Positions 34,701 to 46,490 of a stretch of 64,000 bases of DNA are shown piece after piece. Made by a program: the position numbers and the translations under genes. The notes under the pieces are model-generated. The model was not told where the DNA came from, ran no database searches, and saw nothing but the letters and a program-made list of their open reading frames with translations. This DNA is from Wurfbainia villosa (Eukaryota; Streptophyta; Magnoliopsida; Zingiberales; Zingiberaceae). Position 1 is the first letter of the stretch. The number at the start of each line of letters is the position of its first letter. Location of the stretch: NCBI GenBank assembly GCA_025175895.1, contig CM045991.1:82819174-82883173 (forward strand), written 5' to 3'.

Positions 34701-35817
34701 TGTTGGTGCAGTAGGCACCTAAGTCGAACCTGAGTTTTGATTATAGCAAATGATACAAAGTTAAGCTCATATCGTTATCTCACAAGCTAAATCGAGTATA
34801 CAGAAAAGTGCTATAGCTGGAGCTGAAGGCTAGCGACACCTGGAGGAAGCCGCGGTGGTCGGGCGACACTCGAGTGACTTTGGAGGGAGCCGAAGGAATT
34901 GAGTGGAAGGCCAGAAGCAAAAGCGAAACAGTAAGTATCGAGGTAAGCTCGTGTGAGTGCGAGTGTAAGTGAGGTCGTATTCTCTTTACGGGGATAGACT
35001 TAAGCGTAGATCCGACCCAAGACATCTCATCGGTGGTCTAGGTCGAGATCGGATGGTCGGAGGTCGTCGAAATAATGTTATTGTTCATCTAACTTGTCAT
35101 TTCAACTAGCATCAATCGACTACCAGCTTGGAGGACTCGACTGCTGTCAATCAGTCGACTGTCTATGGTCAACATTCGACTGATGTTGCCATCAGTCGAC
35201 TGATGATGGCTATCAGTCGACTGATGGTCAAGGATCAGCTTCGAGGAGTCAAGGCTTATCACCTCATTTCAAGGGGAGTGGTGCTCAAATGTGATTGGCT
35301 AGGGTTCCTCTCGAAAAGGGGCTCAAAGGCTATAAAAGGAGGGCCTATCCTAGGGTTTCTTCATCAATCCTAAGATTCCAAAAAGCCTCTGCAATGCTAC
35401 GACTCTCCGACAACGAAGTTCTACTTCTCCGACGTCTAGGTTTAATTGTTTATATTTTTGTTTCGTCGGTATAATCTTCATTTCAGTTTATATTTTTCAT
35501 ATCAATTATCTCGGAGTTTTTATCGTTACGAGGAGAGGGGGAGTGTCCCTCTACCTCAAAGCTTTGTGATTTTTCTTGTACTCGATTAACTCCTACCTCC
35601 AACGAGGAGGAGTTCTTTAGTGATTTGCCCTCCGTGCGTGATCAAGGATCACTAGGGCCTTGGAGTAGTAGCCGAAGGCTACGGACCAAGTAAAAAACCA
35701 TTTGTCTTCTTTGTGTTTGATTTTACTTTCCGCTGCATTTAATTGTCTTGAAACGAACTCAAAAAAAAGGGTTTATCGCTATTCACCCCCCCTCTACCGA
35801 TCCGCTTCGATCCAATA
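34701..35817 (+). mobile_element. Element D 3' LTR
   Basis: 1117 bp. It carries two perfect copies of ATCAGTCGACTGAT (35191-35204 and 35212-35225) upstream of the TATA box (about 35330). The last bases are CAATA rather than CAACA. Target duplication GGGAA follows. Confidence 0.9.
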
Positions 35818-36595
35818 GGGAATGACTTGTTGAGTCTGTGAGACTTGAACTTGCTGTCAAAAAGGTGAACTATCTTTGAGAATCGACTGATACCGAGTCA
35901 GAAAGGAGGGGTCAGGTTACTGCATTTCTTGTGGAGATCAGACATTACAGTCTTAGGGATTTTCACTAATGATATTAGTCATATCATTACCTATTGAGTA
36001 ATGGACAGGACGTGTATGCTAGTGTGATGCAGATAGCGGAGGATTAGTATATGGTGTTTCATAGGGATTTTTATCCCTGAGATGGTCATGTTGGGTTTTA
36101 TGACTTTGAAGGTACTTTTGAGTACTTAACCTGTGTGTGTAAAGAAAGTAGAGTAAGTTGCATACCATTATCGGAATTAAGCCAGTACTTGGTGGAAGAT
36201 GTAGGAAATAACCTTCGGGGAATAGGATATCACTTGGTCACAGTTTAGTGATGTTGGGAGAGAGTATTTCCCCTGTGTTATTTCCTTTGACTCATTGTCA
36301 GGGAATTTTTGAGCTTCAAGTAAGGTGATCGGTTGGTAATGGGAGTACCATGCAGAGTCATTAGACTTGCAGAGGTTACGACCATCTAATAGCTCAAGAA
36401 TGAGAATGAATGTTTTAAGCCACCCACGGTTTATTGGCTTACATTTGAATTAGGATGTTTGGATCTTCTACTAGATCCTGCCAGGAGACATTGGATCGAG
36501 TCAAGAGTTTAGAAATGACTTCGTACAAGTGTTTAAGAGTTGGAGACCGATAAGCAGATATTGCAGGTCAAATTATTAGAATCCGAAGTCTCCGA
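35818..36595 (+). pseudogene. Element T gag remainder, decayed
   Basis: It continues the gypsy sequence after element D. Many stops; no clear gag or zinc-knuckle block survives. Assigned by position between the LTR/primer site and the protease. Confidence 0.5.
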
Positions 36596-37204
36596 ATGTT
36601 GGATAAAAGGAACAAGATCAGAGTCATGGGTTATGAGCTACTTTTCGATTATAGAAGACCAACCACAGATCATCAGGATGTTCTTGTTCACATCCGCAAA
36701 ATCAGAGGAAAGACTCCAGATTATGTGGGTGCAATGTGGATCACGAAGACACGCAAAGTTGGATTAGCTGAAGGATTAGTCATTCGGGGTATGGTTTTAG
36801 TTTATTCTATATATGCTGATACTTTGATTGATACGGGTAGTTCCCATTCATTCGCATCTAGAATATTTTTGGGTAGAATTGGAAGGATTATGATGGTTCG
36901 TAATTGTAGGCTAGTAGTATCGTTGCCATCGGGAGAGGTGCTGACTAGCCATCAAGAAATCAAAGATTGCCCATTAGATTTCGATGGGCATATTCTTATG
37001 GTGGACCTTCAGGTGTTGAAAATTGTAGAGTTTGATATTATTCTCGGTATGGACTGGTTGGCCACTTATTATGCTGCAGTGGATTGTACAGCAAGGGTGG
37101 TGACTTTTCGGCCACCGGATCAACCTGCATGGAAATTCATTGGTACTAGAGATGATGGAGGGTCCATCATATCTGCATTACAAGCTCAGAAACTATTGTC
37201 TTAG
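36596..37204 (+). pseudogene. Element T retroviral-type aspartic protease
   Basis: 202 residues ending in a stop. The active-site block DTLIDTGSSHSF lies around residue 77 and the FDIILGMDWL block around 147, both typical of gypsy proteases (RVP_2 class). The frame breaks at 37202 and continues towards RT in the next segment. Confidence 0.8.
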
Positions 37205-37479
37205 GGTTGTTAGGATTACTTACTATCTCTAGTCAAAGTAGAGAGTGAAGGACTACCACCCCTCTCTGATGTGCGAGTAGTCCAAGAGTATCCAGATATG
37301 TTTCCAGATGAACTTCCAGGCTTGCCACCTCCTAGGCAAGTGGTATTTGCGATAGAGGTGATTCTAGGAACCACACCAATAATGAAACCTCCTTATTGGA
37401 TGGCACCAAAGGAGCTGAATGAACTTAAAGTCCAACTGCAGGAGTTGTTGGATAGTGGATTTATTCGGCCTAGTGTTTC
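37205..37479 (+). pseudogene. Element T reverse transcriptase, N-terminal part
   Basis: It carries FPDELPGLPPPRQV, then PPYWMAPKELNELK and LDSGFIRPS. It is cut at 37479 inside RT by element C (target duplication GTTTC, 37475-37479). Reading continues at 48316 with PWGAPILFVKKKDG. Confidence 0.85.
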
Positions 37480-40389
37480 TGTTGGGGTTTCCGAGCCGCA
37501 AAAACTGTTTTTTGCATTGCGGAAACCTTAGAAGCCCGGGCCACGGATCCGTGCGAAGTATAAAAATAAAAACTAACATGTATGTGTTTAATACCTTTAG
37601 ATCTACTCTATATCTACATGATAAGAAGTTACCCTTGAAGTGATGCCCTTCGCTTATCCCGCTCGTCCAAATGGATTGTCGGAACACGAGAGTGTCAAGT
37701 GCACACTCCTCTATTGGTATCCACACAAGCAATAGGTGGAGAAAAGACAATCTTGATTATGCTAGCACTCCTTGAAGGTCTCGGCAATGGAGGATTGGGA
37801 GAGCAAGAGTGGAAGAGAGCCAAGGAAGAAGATGATCCAAGGAAGAAGAAGATGGAGTTACCCAAAAACAATTTACTCCTCATCGAGAAGTTGCCGACCA
37901 CTTTAACCTTGGGGGGTTGCATGCATGCATGTAACTCCAAGAGCCAATGGCTCTTGGTCTCCCTCATGAGGTGGCACCACATGATAAGTCAATAATGATG
38001 TGGAGCATCATCATTGGCCGGCCATGCCAAGTCATCATCATGACATGGCATTTGGTCAAGTCAAACTTGACCTTTTATCTTCCCTCTCAAGTCAAGTCAA
38101 ACTTGGCCTCTTATCTCCCATGGTTGATCAAATCCAACCATTTGATTCAAGTCAATTTTAATTTAATGAATCTCTATTCATTAATTTAAATTGATTTGAT
38201 GAATCAAATCTAAATTAGACTCATTCAACACTTGAATCAAATTGAGTCCAACTCAATTAGTCTAATTAGGATTACTCTTAATCCAATTTAGTTCTGCTAG
38301 TAATATATGAGAGATGTCCTAAGGCAATCACCTTATGTTTGAACCATTTATATGATAAATGAAGATTCACTATTTGAGTATACATGTTTTCATGTATTTG
38401 ATTGGATCTTAAACTCATTTACTGAATGTCCATGATATGATTCACAGCATGAGAGAATTTATGATTGGATCACAACTAGTGAGTATCTCTACATGTGCAA
38501 TTGTGATGTATCGAAATTATCCCTAGTCGATGAATTGATGGATTTGGACACCATTGATTCTGTTGAGACTAGCACGAGGTATACTCCTTGGTGTATCCAA
38601 GCAGCTGATTCTCACTAGCTAGAGACATTGTGATGTCCGGAGTTAATCATGGATGCTAGTTATGGTAACTAGTTCATTGGAGTGACCAGCCGTAAGACTT
38701 CATATGGTTCTCTGCATATATAGATATGTCAATGAAGTTCTTACTGCAGCTTAAGTGCGATGTTCCTTTGACTTGCGGTATTCAAGTCATCTTGATCATA
38801 AAGACTTATGCTTTGACATCTTAAGCAAGCATCTCTAAGAAGATGTGGACCCGGGATGATTGGGTATAAGTCGAAGTGATCGAAGGTGTTTGAATAGCCT
38901 ATAAAGGATTCACCACTCCTTGCAAGGAGATGTATACCCATGGCCTCTCGTCGGATTGTTACTAAAGTCTTTGGCCAAAGAATTACATGTTTAGAGTAAG
39001 GTACTCTTCGATACATATGCAGTAACTAGAATCCGTAGGACGAGGAAATGATACTTGGGCTAGGTGTGACGCAGTCAGCATAGTGGGGACTGACACTATA
39101 GACCATGTTCTGAACCAAGTGGGTATAAGATGAGTGAAGAGAATGGGGCACGATTCATTCGAGCTGCTGAAGGGTTTCAGAAATAGTTCTGGATCAACCG
39201 TTGATCTTTTTGATTAATTGGGGATCATGATGTACTACTATGTGCCACTCATGATCGTTCTATAATTAATGGTTAATTATAGATGACCAACATAAACCGA
39301 GAACCTATTTGGTCACACGCACAACGAGCGTAATCCGAAGGATTTAAAACGAGCTTGAGAATGAGATTCTCAGACCGAGAGAAACTAGGTTTGGTTGGAC
39401 TAAACATGGAGCGAGTATGAAATCGTTTCAGTCACAATGGAAGCGTGGATGGGCCATGTCTTATGAAGACATGATGGATGAACCAAATTGGTTTGGTTCT
39501 AATCTAATGGAGGAGAATAAACCAAAGGGTTTAGTTTGTTTTAAACGAATGAACCAAAGTTGGTTCGGTTCCTTTTAACTTAAAATAAACCATCATGGTT
39601 TGGTTTATTTTAACTTAAATTAATGGAGCGGGTTAACGGGCCTTTGGTTATGATCCGATAACCATTAAGAGAATTTGTTCTCTATAAAATAGGGCTTAAG
39701 GGTTTTGTTAAGTCCTAATCCAAAAGCCCGTCATATAGGATCCGATAATCCAAAAGCACTCTATCAAGAATATTGATATCACCCCCGTCATATAGGAGGG
39801 ATAGATCACATCTACATCACTCACATCCCTCCGCATAATTTGTTACATACCCAGTAATCGCCTTTATAGTCCACCCATTTATGGGTGACGTTTGACGAAG
39901 CCAAAGTATGCAACTCCTTATGTAGGGAACCATGGTGACTTCAGGTCTAAGGACTAATAGTCATACTAATAGCCACATGAGAAAGTATATGACACTGATA
40001 TAATGATCCATGATACTTTCTCATGGTGGGTCATTCAGTATACATCCTCCAATGCATACCCATGTGTCAACTTGATATCTCATATTCATGACTTGTGAGA
40101 TCAAGTCATCGTGTTGACCTACATGCTAGTCTCTACGCATTAACATTGTCCCTGAATGTTAATACTTGACTAGGAATGATTAAGAGTAGTGTTCTCTATA
40201 TCATCTCATTATCGATTCAACCAATCGATTGATATAGATAAGAACCTACTACTCAAGGACATTATTATATTTAGTTATTTGGCACCAATACAAGTAAATA
40301 TAATAACCGTGCCTTTATAAATAGGAATATGATACAATAAAGTCCATACAACAATCATCACATGATTAGATCTAGGGCTTTCACTAACT
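37480..40389 (-). mobile_element. Element C 3' LTR, interrupted
   Basis: Left part 37480-38287 and right part 39757-40389 match 46491-47283 and 47676-48310 of the 5' LTR. About 390 bp between them is replaced by a family-F LTR fragment and filler. The LTR start reads TAGTG rather than TGTTAGTG because of a small change at 40389. Confidence 0.83.
38288..39756 (+). mobile_element. Family-F LTR fragment plus filler inside element C 3' LTR
   Basis: From about 38293 it reads the start of the family-F LTR (GTAATATATGAGAGATGTCC, opposite orientation to C) through its U3 and TATA box (39680-39696). It stops at about 39705, just after the TATA region. 39706-39756 is filler copied from nearby sequence. 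There is no target duplication, and about 390 bp of the host LTR is lost, so this is not a clean transposition. Confidence 0.75.
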
Positions 40390-40969
40390 ATCTCCCACTA
40401 GCACTAGTGTCAATCACCGTAGTATCTAATAACCAATGATCTAGTGTGACCATCATGCTTTTTCTGTGCCAAAGCCTTGGTCAAGGGATCTACGATGTTA
40501 GCCTCAGTGGGTACTCTACAAATCTTCACATCTCCTCTATCGATAATCTCTCGAATGAGATGGAAGCACCGTAGTATGTGTTTGGTCCGCTGGTGTGAGC
40601 GAGGTTCCTTAGCCTGTGCAATCGCTCCATTGTTGTCACAATAGAGCTCTATAGGATCTGCAATGCTAGGAACCACCCCAAGCTCAGTAATGAACTTGCG
40701 GATCCAAACAGCCTCCTTTGCTGCCTCAGATCGTGATATACAAACCTATTGTAGAATCGACAAGCGTGTCTGCTTGAACTCTTCCGACTCACGGCACCAC
40801 CATTCAAGCAAAATCGAACCACATTGCGATCTATAATCATCCTAGTCGGTTTGGAAGGAGCATCACTTTGTAACCCTTTACACTAGCTCCTCATTGCCTC
40901 GAATATCAAGAAATATTCTTTAGTCCTTCTCAAGTACTTAAGAATATTCTTGGACTATCCAGATGGCGC
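40390..40969 (-). pseudogene. Element C RNase H, broken
   Basis: Minus strand. 40676-40410 encodes YCDNNGAIAQAKEPRSHQRT, the SRCFHLIREIIDRGDVK-type block and DPLTKAL. 40840-40649 holds the GGAVSRKSS block in another frame. The polypurine tract is at about 40390-40400. This part is deleted in A and B. Confidence 0.8.
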
Positions 40970-41429
40970 TCACCGGATCGGCGAGTACCTACTCATCATG
41001 CTCAAAGCATACGAGACATCAGGACGAGTACACAGCATGACGTACATGATAGATCCTATAGCAGATGCGTAAGGGATCTTATCAATGCGGTCTCTCTCCT
41101 CTCTAGAAGAGGGACTTTGAGTCTTCGAAAGACTCACACCATGTGGCATCGGCAGAAGTGTCTTCTTGGAATTCTGCATGGCAAACCGTAGTAATACTGT
41201 CAATGTATGTACTCTGACTTAGGCCAAGCAATCTCTTAGATCTATCTCTATAGATCTTGATGCCTAGAATACAGGCTGCTTCACCTAAGTCCTTCATTGA
41301 GAAGCACGTCCCCAGCCAAGTCTTCATAGACTGTAGCGAAGGGATGTCATTCCCAATGAGTAGTATGTCATCCACATACAATACAAGGAAGACAACTGTG
41401 TTCCCATTAACCCTCTTGTAGACACAGGG
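40970..41429 (-). pseudogene. Element C reverse transcriptase, C-terminal part
   Basis: 41381-41103 starts at the YVDD box (MYVDDILLIGND) and covers MKDLGEAACILG and IKIYRDRSKRLLGL. 41203-40970 continues in another frame with IPYASAIGSIMY and RPDVSYALSM. Frames shift near 41190 and 41430. Confidence 0.83.
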
Positions 41430-42413
41430 TTAATCTTCATTCTTGATGAAACCAAACTGTTTGATCGCATCATCGAATCGAAGATTCCAGCTCCGAGAGG
41501 CTTGCTTTAGCCCATAAATGGACCTTTGCAGCTTGCATACTTTCCCAGTATGCTGTTGATCTTCAAAACCCTCATATTGTGTCATGTACATATCCTCGAG
41601 TAAGTTTCCATTCAGAAATACGGTTTTGACATCCATCTGCCAGATCTCATAATCGTGGTATGCTGCAATAGCAAGCAAGATCCGAATGGACTTAAACATC
41701 GCCACTAGAGAAAAGGTTTCATCATAGTCAATACCATGAATTTGCTTGAAACCTTTAGCCACCAATCGCCCCTTATAGGTATGCGCAAGTCCATCCATGT
41801 CAGTCTTTCTCCTAAAGACCCACTTACACCCAATGGGTTTGACCCCTTCAGGTGGATCAACCAAAGTCCATACTTGGTTAGTGTACATGGATTCCATCTC
41901 GGACCTCATGGCCTCTAGCCATTTCTCAGAATCTGGGCTCATCACAGCTTCCTGATAGGAGGTAGGCTCATTCTCAATGAACATAATATCATCATGGTCA
42001 GACAAGAGAAATAAATATCTCTCAGGCTGACGACGTACTCTATCAGACCTGCGAAGAGGTAGGTTTACATGAACAGGTTGTTGTTCCATAACTCTTTGTG
42101 CAACAATATCATCACCCACAACACTTTGTGGTTCCTGTTCAACCTCCATCAAGGCCTCAGTGCTATGGTCCTTATCTTGAATTTCTTCAAGATCGAACGT
42201 ACTCCCACTAGTTTTTCTAGAAACAAAATCCCTTTCTAGAAAAACCCAAGTCTTTGCTACAAACACTTTGTGCTGATTGGGAATGTAGAAGTAATATCCC
42301 TTTGTATCCTTGGGATTTCCAACAAAATAGCACCTATCGGATTTGGGTCCTAGTTTGTCTGAGACTTGATGTCGAACGTAAGCCTCACAACCCCAAATCC
42401 TCATGAAAGACAT
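41430..42413 (-). CDS. Element C integrase C-terminal region and reverse transcriptase N-terminal half
   Basis: 327 residues. It starts at IWGCEAYV of integrase and runs through the acidic linker and the RRSDRVRRQPERY block (about residues 117-130). RT then reads PIGCKWVFRRK (near 192), LVAKGFKQIHGIDYDETFS, QMDVKTVFLNG and YGLKQASRSW. It retains the Trp codon that is a stop in A at 15630. Ends near KNED just before the catalytic box because of a small deletion. Confidence 0.87.
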   Translation of the reverse strand: MSFMRIWGCEAYVRHQVSDKLGPKSDRCYFVGNPKDTKGYYFYIPNQHKVFVAKTWVFLERDFVSRKTSGSTFDLEEIQDKDHSTEALMEVEQEPQSVVGDDIVAQRVMEQQPVHVNLPLRRSDRVRRQPERYLFLLSDHDDIMFIENEPTSYQEAVMSPDSEKWLEAMRSEMESMYTNQVWTLVDPPEGVKPIGCKWVFRRKTDMDGLAHTYKGRLVAKGFKQIHGIDYDETFSLVAMFKSIRILLAIAAYHDYEIWQMDVKTVFLNGNLLEDMYMTQYEGFEDQQHTGKVCKLQRSIYGLKQASRSWNLRFDDAIKQFGFIKNED

Positions 42414-42445
42414 CTTGGGATTTCTCCCTGTCCATATCGTATATA

Positions 42446-42995
42446 GGCTACGTTTGGTACGGGGTAATCAAGCTTGTAATGTAATCGGATTACATTACAA
42501 GATGATTTACTTTGTTTGTTAACATTTCAAAGATGTAATGTAATGTAATCGCATTACAAAATAAGAGCCAAGATCCGTAATCTCGATTACGAAGGAAAAT
42601 CAATGTAATCCGATTACATTACAGACTCAATATTTGTCTTTACAAATATATGCTTCTTTTATTTTTTCTAATTGCTTCTCGAGGGCCGGTGGCGGCGACC
42701 GGTAGGGCGGCCCGATCGTCAGATCGGCCGATCGGCCGATCGGCGGCCGGCGACGGCGCACGACGGCGATCGGCGACAACCTTATAAGGCTATTTTTGTC
42801 ATTTTATAATAATATGAATTACATTCCTTATAACAAATACGGATACCAAACAAACGAATGTAATCACTTTTGTAATCAAAGATTACACACCAATCGCTAA
42901 CCAAACACAGTAATGTAATACACATTGCATTACATTACATTACAAACTTGATTACATTACAAGGTTGATTACATTACCCCGTACCAAACGTAGCC
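42446..42995. mobile_element. MITE (PIF/Harbinger, Tourist-like) inserted in element C integrase
   Basis: 550 bp with terminal inverted repeats GGCTACGTTTGGTACGGGGT and its complement at the right end. It is flanked by ATA on both sides (42443-42445, 42996-42998). It carries no coding frame. Interior palindromic GTAATGTAATC/GATTACATTAC blocks lie near both ends, and a GC-rich stretch rich in GATCGGCCGATC-like sequence lies at 42683-42777. The 3-bp target duplication and TIR style suit PIF/Harbinger; a hAT-like element would need 8 bp. Confidence 0.85.
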
Positions 42996-43179
42996 ATAGT
43001 GTCTTTATCACAGCCTTGGATGGTACACGGTTAAGGGTAAAGGCTGATGTGTCTAGAGCATATCCCCAAAAGAATATAGGAAGATTTGTGTGACTCATCA
43101 TAGATCATACCATATCTAATAGGGTACGATTCCTCCTTTCGGATACACCATTCCACTGTGGTGTTCCAGGAGGAGTGAG
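42996..43179 (-). pseudogene. Element C integrase middle segment
   Basis: Between the MITE and the stop at 43180. It reads the QWNGVSERRNRTLLDMV block (catalytic Glu), with a stop soon after it, and then FFWGYALDT and LNRVPSKAVI. It lacks an open frame of its own. Confidence 0.8.
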
Positions 43180-44688
43180 TTAGGATAGAATCCCACACTC
43201 AGCTAGATAGTCACGAAACTCATGGCTAAGGTATTCACCACCTCGATCTGATCGAAGTATCTTAATACTCTTGCCAAGCTGGTTTTGTACTTCATTCTTG
43301 AATTCTTTGAACTTTTCAAAGGATTCTGATTTATGTGTCATAAGATACACATAACCATATCTACTGAAGTCATCAGTAAATGTAATGAAGTACCTGTAAC
43401 CACCTCTAGCTGCAATATTGAAAGGGCCACATACATCACTATGTATAAGTCCTAACAATTCCGTTGCTCTTTCGCTGTGTCCACTAAAGGGAGTCTTGGT
43501 CATCTTGCCTAAAAGGCAAGACTCACATGTCTCATATGATTCAAAATCAAATGAGACTAGCAGCCCATCCTTATGGAGCTGAGATAAGCGACTCTCATTT
43601 ATGTGACCTAAGCGACAATGCCAGAGATATGTTTGGTTTAACTCATTTGACTTGAACCTTTTGGTACTTATGTTATAGATAGGGCTCTCTAAGTCTAGAA
43701 AGTAGAGTTCGTTCATTAGAGGTGCACTATAATAGAACATATCATTTAAATAAACTGAACAACATTTGTTCTTTATTATAAATGTAAATCCTTTCTTGTC
43801 CAAACAAGAAACCGAAATTATGTTCTTAGTTAAAGCAGACACATAACAACATTCATCTAATTCTAGTACAAGCCCAGTGGGCAGAGATAGATCATAAGTT
43901 CCTACAGCAATAGCAGCAACTCTTGCTCCATTGTCTACTCGTAGGTCCACCTCGCCCTTTGTCAATGCCCTGCTATTTCTCAACGCCTGCACATTGGTAC
44001 AAATGTGAGATGCACATCCGGTATCTAATACCCATGATGAAGAAATAGATAGATTGACTTCTATAACATTTATACCTGAAGTAGAAGTCTCACTTCTCTT
44101 CTTCTTAAGATCTTCCAGGTATGCCTTGCAGTTACGCTTCCAGTGTCCAGCTTCCTTGCAGTGGAAGCAAGCCCCTTCCTTGGCCACCCCTCCTTTGGGT
44201 TTAAGTTCTTTGCCTTTGCCCTTGGCTTGGGACTTTCCCTTACCTTTAGGCTTGTCCTTGCCTTTCTTCTTTTGCATCCTCATAATGGAGTCAAATTTTT
44301 TTCTCTTAAGGTTGAGCTCAGCAGTTCTCAACATTCTGAGCATCTCAGGTAGTGTCTTATCAATTTCATTCATGTTGTAATTCATGACAAATTGATTGTA
44401 GGCTTGTGGCAAAGATTGCGAGATCAGGTTAGTGGCCAGCTCTTGGCCAAGTGGGAATCCCAGCCTTTGTAGGTTTTCTACGTACTCAATCATCTTGAGT
44501 ATATATGGACCTACGGGAGTCCCATCTTGCATTTTGGACCCAAACAATGCCTTAAAGACTTCATATCTCTCATGTCTTGCTTGTCCTTGATATAGTTGAC
44601 GAAGATGTCCAACCATATCATAAGAATTCATGAACTCGTGTTGCTTCTGAAGCTCAGAGTTCATGGTCGCGAGCATTAGACATGACAC
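43180..44688 (-). CDS. Element C gag, protease and integrase (502 residues)
   Basis: This is the longest uninterrupted gag-pol stretch of the family here. Gag core, a Lys-rich linker, a CCHC knuckle (C174, C177, H182, C187) and the protease DTG (D222) come first. The pre-integrase zinc site (H357, H362, C388, C391) follows, then integrase D418 and D481. It ends at a CAA-to-TAA stop before the third catalytic residue. Gag and pol are in one frame, as usual for copia. It shows the frame that A and B have lost. Confidence 0.88.
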   Translation of the reverse strand: MSCLMLATMNSELQKQHEFMNSYDMVGHLRQLYQGQARHERYEVFKALFGSKMQDGTPVGPYILKMIEYVENLQRLGFPLGQELATNLISQSLPQAYNQFVMNYNMNEIDKTLPEMLRMLRTAELNLKRKKFDSIMRMQKKKGKDKPKGKGKSQAKGKGKELKPKGGVAKEGACFHCKEAGHWKRNCKAYLEDLKKKRSETSTSGINVIEVNLSISSSWVLDTGCASHICTNVQALRNSRALTKGEVDLRVDNGARVAAIAVGTYDLSLPTGLVLELDECCYVSALTKNIISVSCLDKKGFTFIIKNKCCSVYLNDMFYYSAPLMNELYFLDLESPIYNISTKRFKSNELNQTYLWHCRLGHINESRLSQLHKDGLLVSFDFESYETCESCLLGKMTKTPFSGHSERATELLGLIHSDVCGPFNIAARGGYRYFITFTDDFSRYGYVYLMTHKSESFEKFKEFKNEVQNQLGKSIKILRSDRGGEYLSHEFRDYLAECGILS

Positions 44689-44870
44689 ATCTAATGCATC
44701 ATCTTGATGCTTCTTGTAAGCATCTTTGTCAGCTCGCTTAGGACGTACAGTTCCCTTTCTTGGGTGAGAACAATCGTCAGGTTCGTGTACCAGTCCAGGA
44801 AATTTGCTCCATTGAGCTTGTCCTTCTCAAGGATAGAACACAGAGAGAGAGTGTTCGTGTTTGTCGACAT
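44689..44870 (-). pseudogene. Element C gag N terminus with deletion
   Basis: ATG at 44870 starts the MSTNTNTLSL-type N terminus. Near 44740 about 40 bp present in A (the 'PIPEAPPATA' segment) is missing, which shifts the frame and leads to a stop near 44697. The main frame therefore has to start internally at 44688. Confidence 0.82.
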
Positions 44871-45670
44871 AGTAATCTACAACATACAATGCAGAGAATT
44901 AATATCAAATTCCTTTTATCATTTAATTAGGCCTTTAATCAAATGATGCTCCCACTGAATTATAGGAATTTTGTAGAATCGAGTTATGGATGTGGTCAAA
45001 CCACATTACTAGATTCATACAAACTAGCTATAATTCTTGCGGGACAAGATCCACATCATACTAAGCCTTGAGTTAGCTTTGGCTAAATTGCCCAAGACTT
45101 AGTACGATCGGTGGGTAACACATTACCGATTACATCTCTATGAAACTCTTATTTATAGGATCGAGACCCACATTTACAAAAGACCTTGAGTTAGCTTTGG
45201 CTAAATCGCCCAAGATTTAGTGTAAATGCGATCTTATCCTATCTTTCCAACGGTTGGAATATGCCTATAGTTCTACTCGATCCAATTGAGTTAACTAGTT
45301 TTACTCAATCTAATTGAGCTTACTCTAACCCAAGCCATGATAGGCGGGACCAAGATTGTCCCTCCACACCCTACCAAGATAATATGCGTTACTCTGCTTT
45401 GGCAGATTCAACAACTACAAATTATCGAGGTAGTGATGGGTATCAAGGACCTGATAGGCATTTACGAGTTGATTCGATTAAGATCTAATCTAATCGTAAT
45501 GTGTATCATATACGCATTAAGGCCTTTATTATCCTATATTAGCATGCATCACATACATACAAGCATTATTCTAGCATGCATCATATACATACAAGAAAAA
45601 TATCCTAGCATGCATCATATACATACAAGCATTATTCTACAAGCATGCATCACATACATACAAGAAAAAT

Positions 45671-45708
<38 letters not shown>

Positions 45709-46476
45709 CTTCTCAAGCCAATGAGAAGATCGTACGGTCAACCTAGGGCTAGCGGCTTCTCCAAGTACTTCCACTATGACCGCCATGTGTCGTCGGCACC
45801 CTTCTCGTAACTTCGTCTACAAGTGGACTTTCCACCGCTCTATTTTGTACATTACAAATATGAAACTCGAGTTACATTCGAGTCTAAAACTATTTACAAC
45901 TAGAATTTCAAAAGAAGAGGCACGATGCACAGGTCGCATACACTATACAACACGCACAACCACAAAAACGGCACGCAGGCCGTATTATTAATTACAACAC
46001 ATTAACGTCCAATCAAATTGGGGTTCTTGGGCCATGACAATCACAGAATTATACATAATTCTAAATTATGTATTTTTATAGAAAATTTCTATAATTTTCT
46101 TATTTTTTTAATTTTATGAGTCACCTCTCCATAACGGTCCCGCTAAGCGGTTTCCGGGCGCGATCGCGGGACAAGGCCCCTTTCGGGGATAGGGGAAGCG
46201 CCCCTACTCGCAAAATAAACTTTGCGAGTGTCTCTACTACGATCTTACAGCGACTTAAGTCACTGTTCCAAAAACCAAAAGTGAGAACTCGCCGTTTCAG
46301 AGAGTTTTTCTCGATGGTTGAAGCCTACAAGTGTCCCAACACTCGTTGCTTCGACTCTTCGAGAAAAATACCCAAAAATTCTATAAAAATAGGAAATTTA
46401 AAGAAACATAAAAATATGTAATTTTTATATCTAATATAAAAACTACAAAAATGAAACACATACATGCTTCGCACGT
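44871..46476 (-). other. Element C untranslated leader
   Basis: Counterpart of 7526-9204. It includes two blocks with TTGGCTAAATCGCCCAAGA-type sequence (about 45070-45110 and 45190-45220), TGCATGC-type repeats (45540-45665) and a (TA)n tract (45675-45705). The 157-residue frame 45337-45810 is an accident of these repeats. Confidence 0.75.
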
Positions 46477-46489
46477 GGCTCTGATACCA
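46477..46489 (-). other. Element C primer-binding site, initiator Met-tRNA
   Basis: TGGTATCAGAGCC on the minus strand is a perfect match, one base from the LTR end at 46491. Confidence 0.93.
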
Positions 46490-46490
46490 T

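Larger units (their letters stand above)
28819..35817 (+). mobile_element. Element D: SIRE-type Ty1/copia retrotransposon
   Basis: LTRs at 28819-29929 and 34701-35817, a perfect Met-tRNA primer site, gag, integrase, RT and RNase H in copia order, and a GGGAA target duplication on both sides. The LTR opening (AACCTGAGTTTTGATTATAG), the gag sequence and the GGGGGAGA-rich 3' region are typical of SIRE/Maximus elements. It is defective: protease and the N-terminal part of integrase are missing, and several frames are broken. Confidence 0.9.

Noticed and set aside
42683..42777. GC-rich stretch as a CpG island or host promoter
   Set aside because: It is the interior of a MITE with clear terminal inverted repeats; no adjacent gene.
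45337..45810. 157-residue frame in the element C leader
   Set aside because: Spans the TGCATGC and (TA)n repeats; the equivalent leader of element A has no such frame.
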